Positions 1-11,569 of a stretch of 64,000 nucleotides of DNA are shown piece by piece. Made by a program: the position numbers and the translations under genes. The DNA is from Anisakis pegreffii. Its lineage: Eukaryota; Nematoda; Chromadorea; Rhabditida; Anisakidae. The notes under the pieces were generated by a model. The model was given only the letters and a program-made list of their open reading frames with translations. It was not told where the DNA came from and made no database searches. The stretch's first letter is position 1, and each line of letters begins with the position of its first letter. The stretch lies in NCBI GenBank assembly GCA_035041965.1, contig JAPYMA010002833.1, forward strand, positions 246,949 to 310,948, in the 5' to 3' direction.

Positions 1-866
1 ACATAATCCTTTTGCATATTGCCAGCAACCAAAACTGGTATTCGAATAACCTGTTCAGTGAGAAACTTGTTCGACAACACGCATTTTGTTACCTCAAAAC
101 CGATGTTATTTATTTTTTTCTGAAGAATGAAATCGCATCACGTACTCTAGCATTAATCTTTTCCAGTGGTTTTCTCATCATTGCAGCTCATCTAAACGGA
201 CAACTTTGAATTCCTGCATTTTGCAAAGTTTACCGAAATGATTCAAGTTGACGATCAGAAAATTGTCCGTCGTTTTTTGAACTGACAACACCGATCGTAA
301 AAACACTGATTTCTGGAGCACCGAAATTCAAAGCTTTTCAATAAGTTAGAGATAAAACAAAATTGGAATGCAGAATACAATGATAATCTAAAAGTTTAAT
401 TTAGATACATCCTAAGAACCGGTCAGTTACCACCACAAAAAGTACTAATAGTAGAAACAAAGAGATAGTTTGGAAGACGATCAGATGACATCGATAATAA
501 ATATTACACAAGTAGAAAAACTAAGAATTCATTTCAAAATAGGATCAGAACAAGCACGACATTATGCAGCAGAGCATAAGAGTATGAAACAGGTAATATC
601 TGGCAGTGAATGTGAGCGTCTGATGTGAATAAAGCTTATCAAATTATCAAAGAAGTATCAACTTAATCAACCAGTTTACGGAATTTATCAATTAAAGTTT
701 ATCAGTTGCAATGCATAGTGCAAAGCATCAGTGTTACACAAATGATAGAATTCGAGTGGAGTTTGGCTTGGCCAATAGTTGCTGATGCTAATGGTTAAGT
801 GTGATCCGATTAACGCGTAAGAATCTCGTTTGTGAGAATGCTGAAAACTTCCACAGTCACAGTCGA
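1..866. other. 3' flank of the villin-like gene; nothing else recognised
   Basis: This stretch lies downstream of the villin stop codon, which is on the minus strand. It is AT-rich and contains only short open frames without family motifs or splice-consistent neighbours. It probably holds the 3' untranslated region and intergenic DNA. Confidence 0.5.
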
Positions 867-3800
867 TTAGAAGAGTCCGACCCGCCGCTTCTCCTGGAGT
901 CGTCTCCAAGGTCTCAAATTGTAGAAGTGATCACGTGTATAGCCGAAAACACTTCGGAAATCCTCATCATTTATATGTTCCTAAAATCGACAAAGTAATT
1001 CCATCTTCACTCCTGATTACATCCTAAAGTAACTGAGTTGAATATTTACTGGTAGCAGCAGTGGATACCGAGTGATTATTATCCAGCATAACAACTAGCA
1101 TCCAGGTTCGAAGTTCGTGAGTCAGTTTAGGATTTAATAAATTTGAGTTAGTGGTAATTAATGCAGCACTACGCATAAACCTTTGTTTCGGTACGCATTT
1201 TTGCAATAAAATGAAATAGCACCTCTTTTCTACAAGGATCAACGCCATACGGCAGAGCATCAAGCGAGTTATTTCTCAACATTTCCACCGGATACGTCTT
1301 CTGGAATTGTTCAATTGCCTCCTGAACGGTTACCGGCTCGTTGCGTGCATTTAGAGCCGGTTTACCTTTTAGCGATTGCCTGATTTGTTCGTATGATGGC
1401 ACGTTCTATAAAGCGATTTGTGGAACGAGCATCAAATACGATATTCAGCATCGGCATTTTGCTTGTAAACTACAAATCGCAGGTAACGATTATTTGAACT
1501 ATGGTTTCTATGGGTTCTCTGAAGCAACGGTTCCTAAGCCTTTGCACTATCGCATCTCATTTTCTATGGGGCGGACCATACGTTTCCGCTGCCTTACTAT
1601 TAGTCATTCACTATAAACTCAAAGCTTCCTTCTGCCTGTAACCGACTTAACTCAATTAGCAACTGCTTTCGTGATGATGCCATCAACCTACAAAACTAGC
1701 CAATACTCTCCTTGGCGTTTTGGAATTACATCCTTGAGTGGATTCATCGATTGTTGATTTCGTTCCGGATGAAGATAATTCTCACGGATAATTCGTCGAT
1801 ATATTGCGATAAAACATTTCAGACTTTAAGAACCAAAACAATTCAGATCTCACCTTCCAATAGTTTGCATTCCACGATGGAAAATGTGCGGTGAATGTGA
1901 ACGGCTCATGGCCTTGCTTAACAATCAGCATCACCGTATCATCCAAACATCGTTGACTGGGATCTTGTTTGACATAGTCCTGAATTTCTCACAAGCAGTT
2001 TTAAAGGAGAACAGTTTTACTCACATGAGCTACACCATTAAGAATGAAATTATGAGGAGAATGTTTGAATTTATAAAACCTGTCCAATGATTTTAATTTC
2101 TAAGTGAATTTTTTCGAAACTAAATGTATGCGTACCACTGCTAAGTTGAAAACTTCTTTCTGTTCGACGATATTCGCACCACTACCGACCCAAACAAATA
2201 CTTCTTGAAAGGTATCTAGCAACATTACATCATCTGACTCCAAGTCGCACTGCAAAAAATTTTCAATGATCTTGCATAGTTTTTTTTTCACTTAAGAAAC
2301 AACAATGTATTTGCAATTGAATGCAGTGAAATACAAGTTTAAATTGTAATTGCTGTCGTCAATTCACTTCCTTCATATGTGTGCACGAGTCGCACAAGAA
2401 ACAAGTTCTGAGTGAGTTTTTTGACTCAATTGAGTTCCTTGAACACTGCACAATTTTGAGTGAATTCATCGTATGAAACGTAAAATTGGTCGATACAACC
2501 TGTGAGAAATCGTAAATTTCTTCCACATGAAGATAGCCACGTGCATTTGAACAGTGAAACAAACGCGCACTATAGTGAGTTGGAACCTGGAATGTTCATA
2601 TCATCGCTATCCATTCGAATGATTGGTGTGCTCTCAGAAACCGAAGAAGAAAAATTGAAGTGGAAGCGAAACTCACATCCAAACTACCACCAGTAGCATA
2701 CGTTGACTTGCCTCCAAGCGCTTCCCAGAATTTCAAACACTCACCTCCCTCTATTATTTCTTGATAATTTCTGAAAATTTGATCGTTTCGATTGGTACGT
2801 ATTGGAAGCTGATCAGAGTAAAATACAATTGAATGCTGCATTTTATTAGTACGAACAGAAACTGATTCAAGTAAGCAACGTACGCAATTCGTAGTTTCTT
2901 AAGAGACCTCCTTGCCACGTCCTTTTCATCAGCTGTCGAGCCCTGAAATGAGAGATACGTGAACAACATTCCACAAATAAAACATGCAATTTGAATCTCA
3001 AACTGATGCTCACTCGTCCAATCCACATGAAGCATTCATCACCTGAATTTTCCAACAAGAACACATCACCACTGTTCAACGAACTAGCCTTTGCCTCTAC
3101 CTATAATTTCAGAGCTTCATTCTCAATCAGCACGATGTGATCTCGAATTCTGATTCTACAGTGCAACCGATCGACCAGAGTTGAATTCTTGCCTAATGCT
3201 TGCTTTGACTGATCCGTCTAAGGAGATGGAAGAATGTACCTGTGACACGCAATTATTTCGCACCTGGAACAAACGCACACCATCAGAAGTAACGCAGTTA
3301 TTTTCTTTATCTGGAGTGTTCAGTGCTGAATGTCGGTCGTCGAATAACGTCACTACAAAACCACCGAAGATAGCAAGGAAACGGTTTGATTCTTTGGACT
3401 GAATCAGACGAACCTGAAAATTGGCGTGACCGACTCGATCGGAAATTCCAATTGTTATCACATCGAAACAGCTCAAAATCTAATCTCGATCAGCATATGA
3501 AGCAAACTTCTACCATCATCGCTCGACCACCAAAACTGCGCCGATTCAAGTGAATCGCCATCATCGCAGCCGCACCTCTTTCATCAACGGTACTCAACAT
3601 TCTGAAACCATCAAATGAAACTTCAAATGTTTTCGGCGTTTATTTTGTGTTCACACTGTATTATATATCGAAACACAAAGCATTCATAAGATACAACACA
3701 AAAAGGGAGGAGATCCTCCAATATACGAAAGTTAAGTTTCATCATCCGAATCGATAGTGCATGATATCCGTGTACATCTTATACATATACAGCTAACATG

Positions 3801-6800
3801 CAGATTTAAAGGTTGATTTCATATATCACTTTGTTGTCCTTCACAAATCGTCTCTTTCGCACTCCGTCACGACAAATGTGTCGGATTTAAAGTAATTCGC
3901 AAAAGATAATTCATCGTAACGAAAGAGATGCAGTAAAAATAAGTACGCATCATTTAGAATTCTTTTCACGTTTCCGAAACCATTCCATCCAACGGATATG
4001 GTTAAAATCGCATTATTACCATAGTTCACACAAAACGTGAACGTAATATCTCCGTTGATGTATTGTCATGCTCTTTATTGACAGTATCTTTTTGATGTGA
4101 GTATGGCAAACATAAAGATGTTCGATAACTAGGAGAGTGAAAATACAACAGGCAGTCAATCAAAGTACCCGTGCCAAAAGTAAATGGTCGTGCATCCTGC
4201 ACTCGCACCAGAAAACTGAACGACATACGAACTGTCCGTGCAGAATATACCATATTCAGACTCCTGCACGATCTCAATGTTGAAATGCACAATCCGCCAT
4301 ACCTGCAACAGAATCGCAAGCTGACAGATGCTTCTAAAAACTCTGCTTCTAAAGGAATGCAAATGAACTGAAAGCACTGAAGTGAGATGCATTCAGTTCA
4401 TTACAGAGCACTATTTGTGCTTTAACATTTGGTTTGATTACCCAAGTTTGAGGTAAGCATGCAGCACTATATAAGTGCGATGCATTAATATGTATATCAC
4501 CTACACAGCGCTGTATGCATTAGTACGCATTTCATGTGCATTCAGTTCAATGAGATGCAATAATGGAGAAAAATTGTTCTGAAAATGATTATTATTTCGA
4601 TTGAGCTGCAAATCTTATATTCCATTTAGCAACCTTACTCGCTGATCATAAGAATCAGTACCTCTTTGATAGGACGAGAGGAATGTTGCTCTTCAAATAA
4701 GGCATACCTTGATACCACTGGTAGATTCGATATGAAGAATTTGATGCGATACTTTCGGTTTGGAACGTTTGTGCATGGACTTTACATCAATCGTGTGCTC
4801 ATGGTCAGCGATTTTTGCCACTTAAGAAGTCAAAACTAAGTTCTATTTAACAAAGTAGTCTTGCAATCCAAGAATCTATTCCAGCAAAAATATGCTTATC
4901 ATAGAAGCAGTTTTGGTGGATCAAATACATATTGTTCATATTAACAAAAGCGTTTAGGAGTAATTTTCTTTCGACCCGTCAGAATGCTTCCATCAAAAAC
5001 ACTTTTTTATACATGCTTCATTTTAATACCTCCAAAAATATGCACATCACTTTCAAATCAAAATCTGTCACTAAAATCGATACCTCCATGTCCTTTAATG
5101 TAGGTGTTTCGAAGTGGCATTTCAGGAGGCCAGTTCAGTGCGATCTTCACTATCGTGGGTTCATTTCCTTCTCTCACTTTCACGAGAGGAGTGTGGAGTG
5201 GCAAATTGCGTTTGATCAAGTAGTCCTGAAAATTACCTGTTTGCATGATCTGAAGCTCGCAATCAAGTAAGGTAAATTTAGCTGGGAACAATAGCAGTGA
5301 CATGGATATGATATCATCTGAATACCTTTGCCTGAAGCCACACAATTTTGCGTACTTGCGTAGTGCTGCCCTTACCAATCCATGCATAGATTCCTGCACA
5401 GCCCACATCCAAGAGAAAACAATGCTGGAAGTAGATATCAATTGTTGCACACTCCTCTCAAATTATGGCCATTACATAATAATGAGCTTCTCCATGCTTG
5501 ATTCAACCATTGATTTATGTTTATCAGTAGGAAAAATATGTATATTAATAATCATGAATATTATGGATCCTGCCTAGGATGAACAGAAAAAGATGCACAA
5601 CTTTCGAAATAAGAATGAAGACCTACATTGGTTTCAAGAGATTCCTTTTGCAGTGGTGGTGACACCTGTGTTGTTACGATGCTGCCCTCGGCATCGGAGA
5701 CCCTTCAATTTCGAATAGTGACAGATGACTTCAAAAGAGTGGAACAAAATTCTTCCAGTAACTTGCAAAACTTATTGAATTCATTCAAATTTTCCATTGA
5801 GCTCAAATGACTGATCCTGAACTTTCAGGAGTATTTCAACTTTTGTCAAGAAAGGATGTAATGTGAAATATCTAAGAGAATTATATGGGAGCGACAGTCG
5901 AACCTAAACAGCTTGACTTGATCGTCGACTTGGTGTTCAAACTCGTAATCATCTCCGGTCATCTCAGCGATTTGGACACCAGGTTTCGAGCTTAGTAAGC
6001 CATAAAACTCTTCGTTTGTGTCCCAATCCTCATCTAGAAATTCATTTCTATCGTGAGATCGTTAGCAGAAGAAAAACATTGGTATTTTGATAGGTATGAA
6101 TCGATTTTCGTTTTGCTTACCAATCAGCATGACACGTACTCTAGCGGACCTCTCGTCTCGAAACGACCGAGCTATTTCGGCTGCCTATAAAATACTGAAT
6201 GTGGGTTGGGATATTCGGAAAGGCGCATTGAATGAAGCTGCAACAAGAGGTAAAACTAAGTACCCTTATTCTTTCACCAGCGCTGCAGTATGGGCCGTTC
6301 CAGGCGATTATTACCGAATCAGTGACAAGAATGAATGCGTCACCCTTATTCAACGATCCAACATCAAAAGGCACTGCAAATGCTGCGGAATGAGTCACTT
6401 CAATCATAAATTTTCATGTTTTCCCAGCCTTCAGTTCACATTATCTTAATCAAAAGCTCTGGTATCAGTCATTTGCTTTTCTAAACGCCTTAGAGCAAAT
6501 TTCATCTGATTAAGTTGAAGTTTCATCTGATTAAGTTTCATCCGTCTCCTGGTGATTAAAACTTTTGCATAACAATGGTTTCTTCTGACCGAATTCGTGT
6601 TTGGCAGCAGAAAAAAGAACTGGAAGGGATTTCGATGAGTTTGCTCGCAGAAAATCGCTCATTCATTACTAAAAACCTCAGTCGAACTAATTCACTTCAG
6701 AAACGTGATAATGGCGATTGTTAGAAGAAGTACCCTGCTTTATTCTGCAGCGTATTTTTCCTTTGACATGAAAAAGAAGTTGTGACGGGTCCCCATCAGT

Positions 6801-7186
6801 TGCAACTCGTCTCAAAGCTGACAAATTTTCGTCGTTGTTTTCGACATCTCGCAGAGCTGTCGAATTCTTCCCATTTGCAACTTTCTTAAAAGCTGTCGAT
6901 TTTTCGCTGTTTATGGCAACTTGTTTCGAAGTTTTAGAACTGTTGCCGTTCGTTGCAGCACGTTTCAAAGCCATCAAAACTGCGCTTATCAAATATCTGG
7001 AAACTCGAGAAACTATTCAAATATTTGAAGCTCTTCATCCGCTTTCACAAAAACTGCCACCATTGTGCACGAATGGAATCGGTATCAAAGTATACTGGGT
7101 AATTATTCGAATAACATGAAATGCCTCTGAAATGGTTGTCGTGCGTCGACATATAATGATCAACATGAGTCTAGGATCAACAGCAA
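867..7186 (-). CDS. villin/gelsolin-like actin-binding protein with headpiece (5' exons not found)
   Basis: This is a calcium-regulated actin severing, capping and bundling protein of the villin family. Phase-consistent exons: 7186-7061, 6979-6734, 6382-6264 (or from 6397), 6184-6121, 6033-5904, 5702-5627, 5424-5326, 5225-5084, 4820-4708, 4302-4169, 3601-3514, 3413-3240, 3100-3014, 2942-2884, 2770-2677, 2586-2500, 2249-2136, 1979-1854, 1695-1612, 1405-1223 and 980-867. Together they encode about 818 residues, close to a whole animal villin. Gelsolin signatures seen in order include LLFHVKGK, KGDAFILVTD with GERIR, VSDAEG, HCFLLDVG with IYAWIGKG, VWRI, IYFWHG, RLFQVR, SGDVFLLE with FMWIGR, FWEALGGK, RLFHCS, DDVMLLDTF with VFVWVG, and VKQGHEPFTFT. 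The last two exons give a headpiece (LPYGVDPCRKE, then EHINDEDF...VGLF and stop) with the core phenylalanines present. The first half of gelsolin domain 1 should lie upstream of 7186 but I could not find it. Exon 1695-1612 is the least certain. Confidence 0.87.
4381..4560. repeat. dispersed repeat fragment in a villin intron
   Basis: This intronic stretch contains AACATTTGGTTTGATTACC at 4424, followed by CAAGTTTGAG. An inverted relative of the same 29-base block lies at 50660-50688, and looser copies lie at 50578-50640. GCATTCAGTTCA also occurs twice as a direct repeat near each end of the stretch. It is probably the remnant of a short mobile element. Confidence 0.5.
6740..6979 (-). repeat. 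tandem 13-residue coding repeat in the villin-like gene
   Basis: The exon joining gelsolin domains 1 and 2 encodes about five imperfect units of 12-13 residues. Examples are MALKRAATNGNSS, TAFKKVANGKNS, TALRDVENNDENL and SALRRVATDGDPS. The last unit runs straight into the conserved LLFHVKGK. It occupies the place where ordinary villins have a single short linker segment. Confidence 0.75.
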
Positions 7187-8608
7187 CTGAAAAGGAAAGA
7201 ACGAAATTGCAGTACAATTCGATGAAACAAACATTGTGCAGTAATAACGTTTCATCATATAGCACAAATGTATTGATGAGCATCAGATCACTATTTCAGT
7301 GGTGGAATACAAAACATCTACGCTTTAATGTTTGCTTCAGCAAAGAACTGTGTTCTGTTTGTTGCTCCATGTAGGATGACTGAAGCAATTGCTCACACTT
7401 TCTGAGTTACACGGGCATAGATAGTATCTACGCCATTTGTCAAAATGTTTTGTAGTTTTGTAGTCTTCTATATTTGCAGAGGTTCAAGGACTTAGAAACA
7501 ATGAAACGTCGGGAAATCACCGTTTACGGTGCAACATTTTTTAAATATGAGAAAAAAATGCTTGCTTTCGTGGTTTGGCGAGTATACGAGAAAAGAGATT
7601 ACCTTCTTACCGTCAAGAAATTCCTCTAAAGCCTACAGTTTATATGCATGCAAGTATTGCTCATGTAGTGTTGATTTTCTAGATATCTGCTTATGAAACA
7701 TTTGCGAACTCATTGTAAAAGATAAATTATATCAATAGAATATTCGATCAGCTTTCTCTGATCGAAAAATCTTCTGCCGGAGGACTGTGTTTCGAAGCTT
7801 TTGGTCGATTAACAATCTGTTGAGAATGACTGGAGAGAATCAAGTGAGTGAGGTGGAGATGAGGCGTTGCTTTCACAATTAAACGTTTGAAAACGCGTAG
7901 TCGACAAAACTGATGTTGCCCAAAAATCAGTGGACATAATTCTTTAGATGTCTTTAGATGCAGCTAGGGTTCCTGCAATTGTTTGGGTCATTCGTCTTTG
8001 TCAAGTCATTGAGCTGATTGATCTTCGTCGATTTTCTTGCACAACCTTTCTCTCATTGAACGGTTCTGTCAGGAATGGATACTGGATATGTCATCATGAA
8101 AAAAGAATGACTATTTGGGTAACTATCAATTTGTATGTGTTCGATGAATGATATAATGAAATGATGAAGATGTAAGATAGATGAAAATTTATTGTTTCAA
8201 ACATAACAACACTTATGTATAAACAAATTCACCTACATATTTCATCTCGTACATCTGATGAACGTGACAAGAGGGTGTGTTGCCCCTGTGCAAATAAAGC
8301 TTCGAATAAATTGAATGACAACGAAATTCAAGCAATCACACAAACTAATTATAATTCATCATTCACATTAGAAACGCATTCAACTAAATACCACTTGTCT
8401 ACCAGTCTGTATATCACTTTAGCGTTACGGAACAGGTGAAAAATGATTATGTTCGGTTACTGAATGTGATATGCTGATTATGAACGTCTTCACAAAACTA
8501 CAATTCACTTCGGAAACGCTGCAACTAAAACGAATTCTAGACGGCAATTCATTCAACTTCGCTGAAACGAACTCTAGCAGGCCGTTTCGGCTGATATGGA
8601 TGAGATTC
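7187..8608. other. region expected to hold the villin 5' exons; none identified
   Basis: I searched the minus strand for the usual start of gelsolin domain 1 (a WRIE-like strand, a GDSYI-like strand and an HFW-like strand) and did not find them with splice signals. The stretch is AT-rich. The missing exons may be short and divergent, may lie beyond the small secreted gene, or the gene may really start late. Confidence 0.4.
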
Positions 8609-9129
8609 TCAAATGAATTTAGTGCCTGGTTGCACGTTCTCTTCGCTGCCATACAAACGGTACAAAGCTTCCAGATCAGGACAGCAGATTCCTTTTTCTG
8701 GTACCTGGGCATCATACGGATACTCACAAACGAAGCCTTCTGGACATCCCTCTTTACAGGTGTAGACATGATCGGCGGCTAACAATGGACCTTTGCCGTC
8801 CATGCAATTTGGAATCATATCACGCATCAATATTTCCTCAGGCAGCAGACCTGGAAATATTCGTTGTAGAAGTTATAGTCTCGAGTGGAATGTGTAATAC
8901 CATGATTAGGGCTCACTGATGAAAACACCAAAATAAAATCTTCCTATATCTCATCAAACCAACGAACGCTTTCCACTGCATCAGAGCAACAGCATCAACG
9001 AAATCATCTATGACTCGTATTGTACACAACACTGCATAATGCCGGAAAACCCGAAACAAAATTCAACTTACCAGCTGATGTTACGCTGATGAAGAAGCAG
9101 CAGACACTGATGAAAATGATAAGTTTCAT
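8609..9129 (-). CDS. small secreted cysteine-rich protein
   Basis: This is a complete two-exon gene of 99 residues. Exon 1 (9129-9072) encodes a textbook signal peptide, MKLIIFISVCCFFISVTSA, and ends at a strong GTAAGT donor. Exon 2 (8850-8609) starts after ATTTCCAG and keeps phase. The mature part has six cysteines, in the order NCMDGKGP, YTCKEGCPEGFVCEY and KGICCPD, then a charged tail ending TKFI. The cysteine spacing resembles the short disulfide-rich repeats (EB or lustrin-like) common in nematode secreted proteins, but the exact family is not assigned. A TATA box lies about 85 bases upstream of the start. Its target and function are unknown. Confidence 0.78.
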
Positions 9130-9210
9130 TGCTGGAGGAAGTTATGCAGTGTCTGCGGTGACCTCAACGGATAACGACTGGAAAAGTGCTCGACGTTGGT
9201 CATTTTTATC

Positions 9211-9220
9211 TTTTATATAC
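9211..9220 (-). promoter_or_regulatory. TATA box of the small secreted gene
   Basis: On the minus strand the sequence reads GTATATAAAAG, about 85-90 bases upstream of the ATG at 9129. A consensus TATA element at this distance from a short secreted-protein gene is plausible as a core promoter. No trans-splice site is obvious between it and the ATG. Confidence 0.5.
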
Positions 9221-10206
9221 TGAATATTTTCGGACAAAACAGGATCGTGGTTGCACACGAAGGCATTACTCATACGAAAGAAGAAACGGATCTCAATCTG
9301 TCGGCTCGTTCCGTCAACCGTCAATTCCTCGAACAATACGCCAGCAGCATTCATTGCGTACGTATGTCAATTCTAGATGAATAACAATAGGTGGTGGGGT
9401 CGCTTCTTTTGTTTCATTAATCCAATTATGTAATGAATCAGATCAATCATTTTCATTGATGTTGTTGTTTTTGCTTTTGTTAACGTTATCGTCACCATTC
9501 ACTTTGATTTATGTGTTCTGATTAAACATGCAATTATGGGTCTTTTGTTTTCTTTTAAAAACTAAAAAATTGGAACTTCTGAAGAGAAAGGACACTGATG
9601 CTGCACTGATAATGAACCGGTTCTAGTACGTAATATGCGTTTGACGTACCCGAGTTTTGTACCGATTGCATTTCCCTATCTGAATACTGCACATAACATT
9701 TCCGAGCGCATTTCCATCCTGATATCAGTATCGCCTAGGGGTATATCGCTGCGGTGATTACTGGTCGCATATATTTTCCTCTAACTATCTAGTTTTAGCG
9801 AATAAGATTTCTCTTTCGTTGTGATCAACGAATTTCCGACTAAGGTATTCGGAAACAAAATTTTATGCGATCATATGCATGAGTTACGAGTTCTCAGAAA
9901 CAATAGAACTTGTCTTATCGATAACCTTCAATGATAAAATGTTTCATTGACATTGAAAGGTGATTACTCGTTTATCATGATACATTCACCACATCTCGTT
10001 GACAGATTCAAACCAGATGGAAAACCATCAGAAACCATCATAGAAATTTCACTTTTGTGAATTTCTATACGCATAACTAACACTTGTCAATTTTAGTTGT
10101 GAACAGACGATTGTGGGTAATGAAATTTATAATTGCATTGCACAGCTGATCGATTCGATGTCTCGACGAATAGAGTAATTTATCTCGAGGATCGCCAGAC
10201 TAAATA

Positions 10207-10304
10207 TTGAATAATAGGGTACTGGAGATTGAATAATAGGATTATTCTCCAGTACCCTATTATTCAATTTTCCATAGGAAGATGGAATAATAGGGTACTG
10301 GAGA
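10207..10304. repeat. three copies of a 20-bp block in alternating orientation
   Basis: The block GAATAATAGGGTACTGGAGA occurs forward at about 10209-10228, reverse-complemented at 10246-10265 and forward again at 10285-10304. The first two form a near-perfect palindrome with 22-base arms around a 17-base spacer, and that spacer repeats the beginning of the block. No coding potential is seen. Confidence 0.85.
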
Positions 10305-10579
10305 ATAACCGACAAACAAATACTGCTCGCATGAGATGATAACGCACTGAATAGAGTGGCAGGATATTCAATAAAAAAGCATCCATATTTGATGGTATTA
10401 AAACCATTTTTAACCGAAACTTTCTGCTCTCAATTTTACTGATTAATGCGATTTTATCGCGATAACATTTTATAATTCATCACAGCAATGCATCACGGAA
10501 TGTCTCTGAATGTTTATTTGGTTTCTTTCGAATCTGCTGATGCATTCATCATTTTCGTCGTTTGTGTACTACCTAATAC

Positions 10580-10808
10580 CGTGTCCGGTCAATCTGCCTA
10601 AAGACATTTGGCCTAACGACGGTTTGCCTAAAGACACACTGCCTAACGGACAGTTCGCCGAACGGACTGTTTGTCCAGATTACGGTTTTTCAATAGATAT
10701 TTCGCCTAATAGGCAAACCGTTCCTTAGGCAAACTATCCGGTAGGCAATGCGTCTTTAGGCAAACTGTCGTTAAGCTAAATGTCTTTAGGCAGATTGACC
10801 GGCAACCA
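10580..10808. mobile_element. MITE-like near-palindrome with flanking direct repeat
   Basis: Arms of roughly 85 bases face each other, the left from CCGGTCAATCTGCCTAAAGA at about 10585 and the right ending at about 10806. They can fold into one long hairpin with scattered mismatches. Inside each arm a sub-motif related to TTTGCCTAAAGAC recurs several times. CTAATAC flanks the structure on both sides (10573-10579 and 10810-10816), as a target-site duplication would. The structure fits a non-autonomous foldback or MITE element; the family is unknown. Confidence 0.75.
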
Positions 10809-11569
10809 TCTAATACAGAACACAAATGTGATCTGGATATTGAACACTTGAGCGGTTCAGGATACCAAATGAAATGTCCGGAAAACTTCTACATAAAATA
10901 GGCCAAAGGCTTCGATAACGCCGCGCTCATGTCTTGTCCATTTTTAATGTTAGGGCAAAAGCGAGAAAGTTCATTTACTTGTTATATTTAATTGATGTAA
11001 GTGTAACAAATGCAAGAAACATCGTCGCTATATGATCGTAAACGTTATCTGCATCAAAACCAGACCCATCATCGCTGTGTCCCGTCCCTTACATGCGTCC
11101 TTGAAAGATGTTACAATCGAAGCATTTATCTAATGCAACTCCACTGTAATATTCTCACAACATCACTTGTATACTCATACATATTTTTGCATCGAATTTT
11201 ATTATTGCTCGTCCTTTTGGTTCACCAATTGTTCGCACATCCTTTAGAATTTTCTGTCTAGAAACCGGCCAATACTTACTTCATAGTTAGTGCAAAAAAA
11301 CAGGTCACTCCATAATATTCATGTCTCATATTCATGATCTAGGAATAATGTAAATTCCGAAATGGTTGATGCGGTGAGAAAAATTATCAGTGAACGAACG
11401 TTCTACTCTGTGCATATCGATCGACGATTTAATGTGCTGCATGTTCATTGATTCATGCCGTCTCTGAGCCAGAAGATCAGCCGGAGGCCGTATCTTCTGC
11501 TAAGATATGAGAAACGTTTCTTGCAGGATCCTAGCGCACTATTAGCAAACCAGGTGATTTTCACCAGCA

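Noticed and set aside
6382..6397. TTGAAG acceptor at 6397 as a third example of the unusual acceptor
   Set aside because: An acceptor CATTCCGCAG 15 bases downstream is in the same phase and gives a better domain alignment, so no special site is needed.
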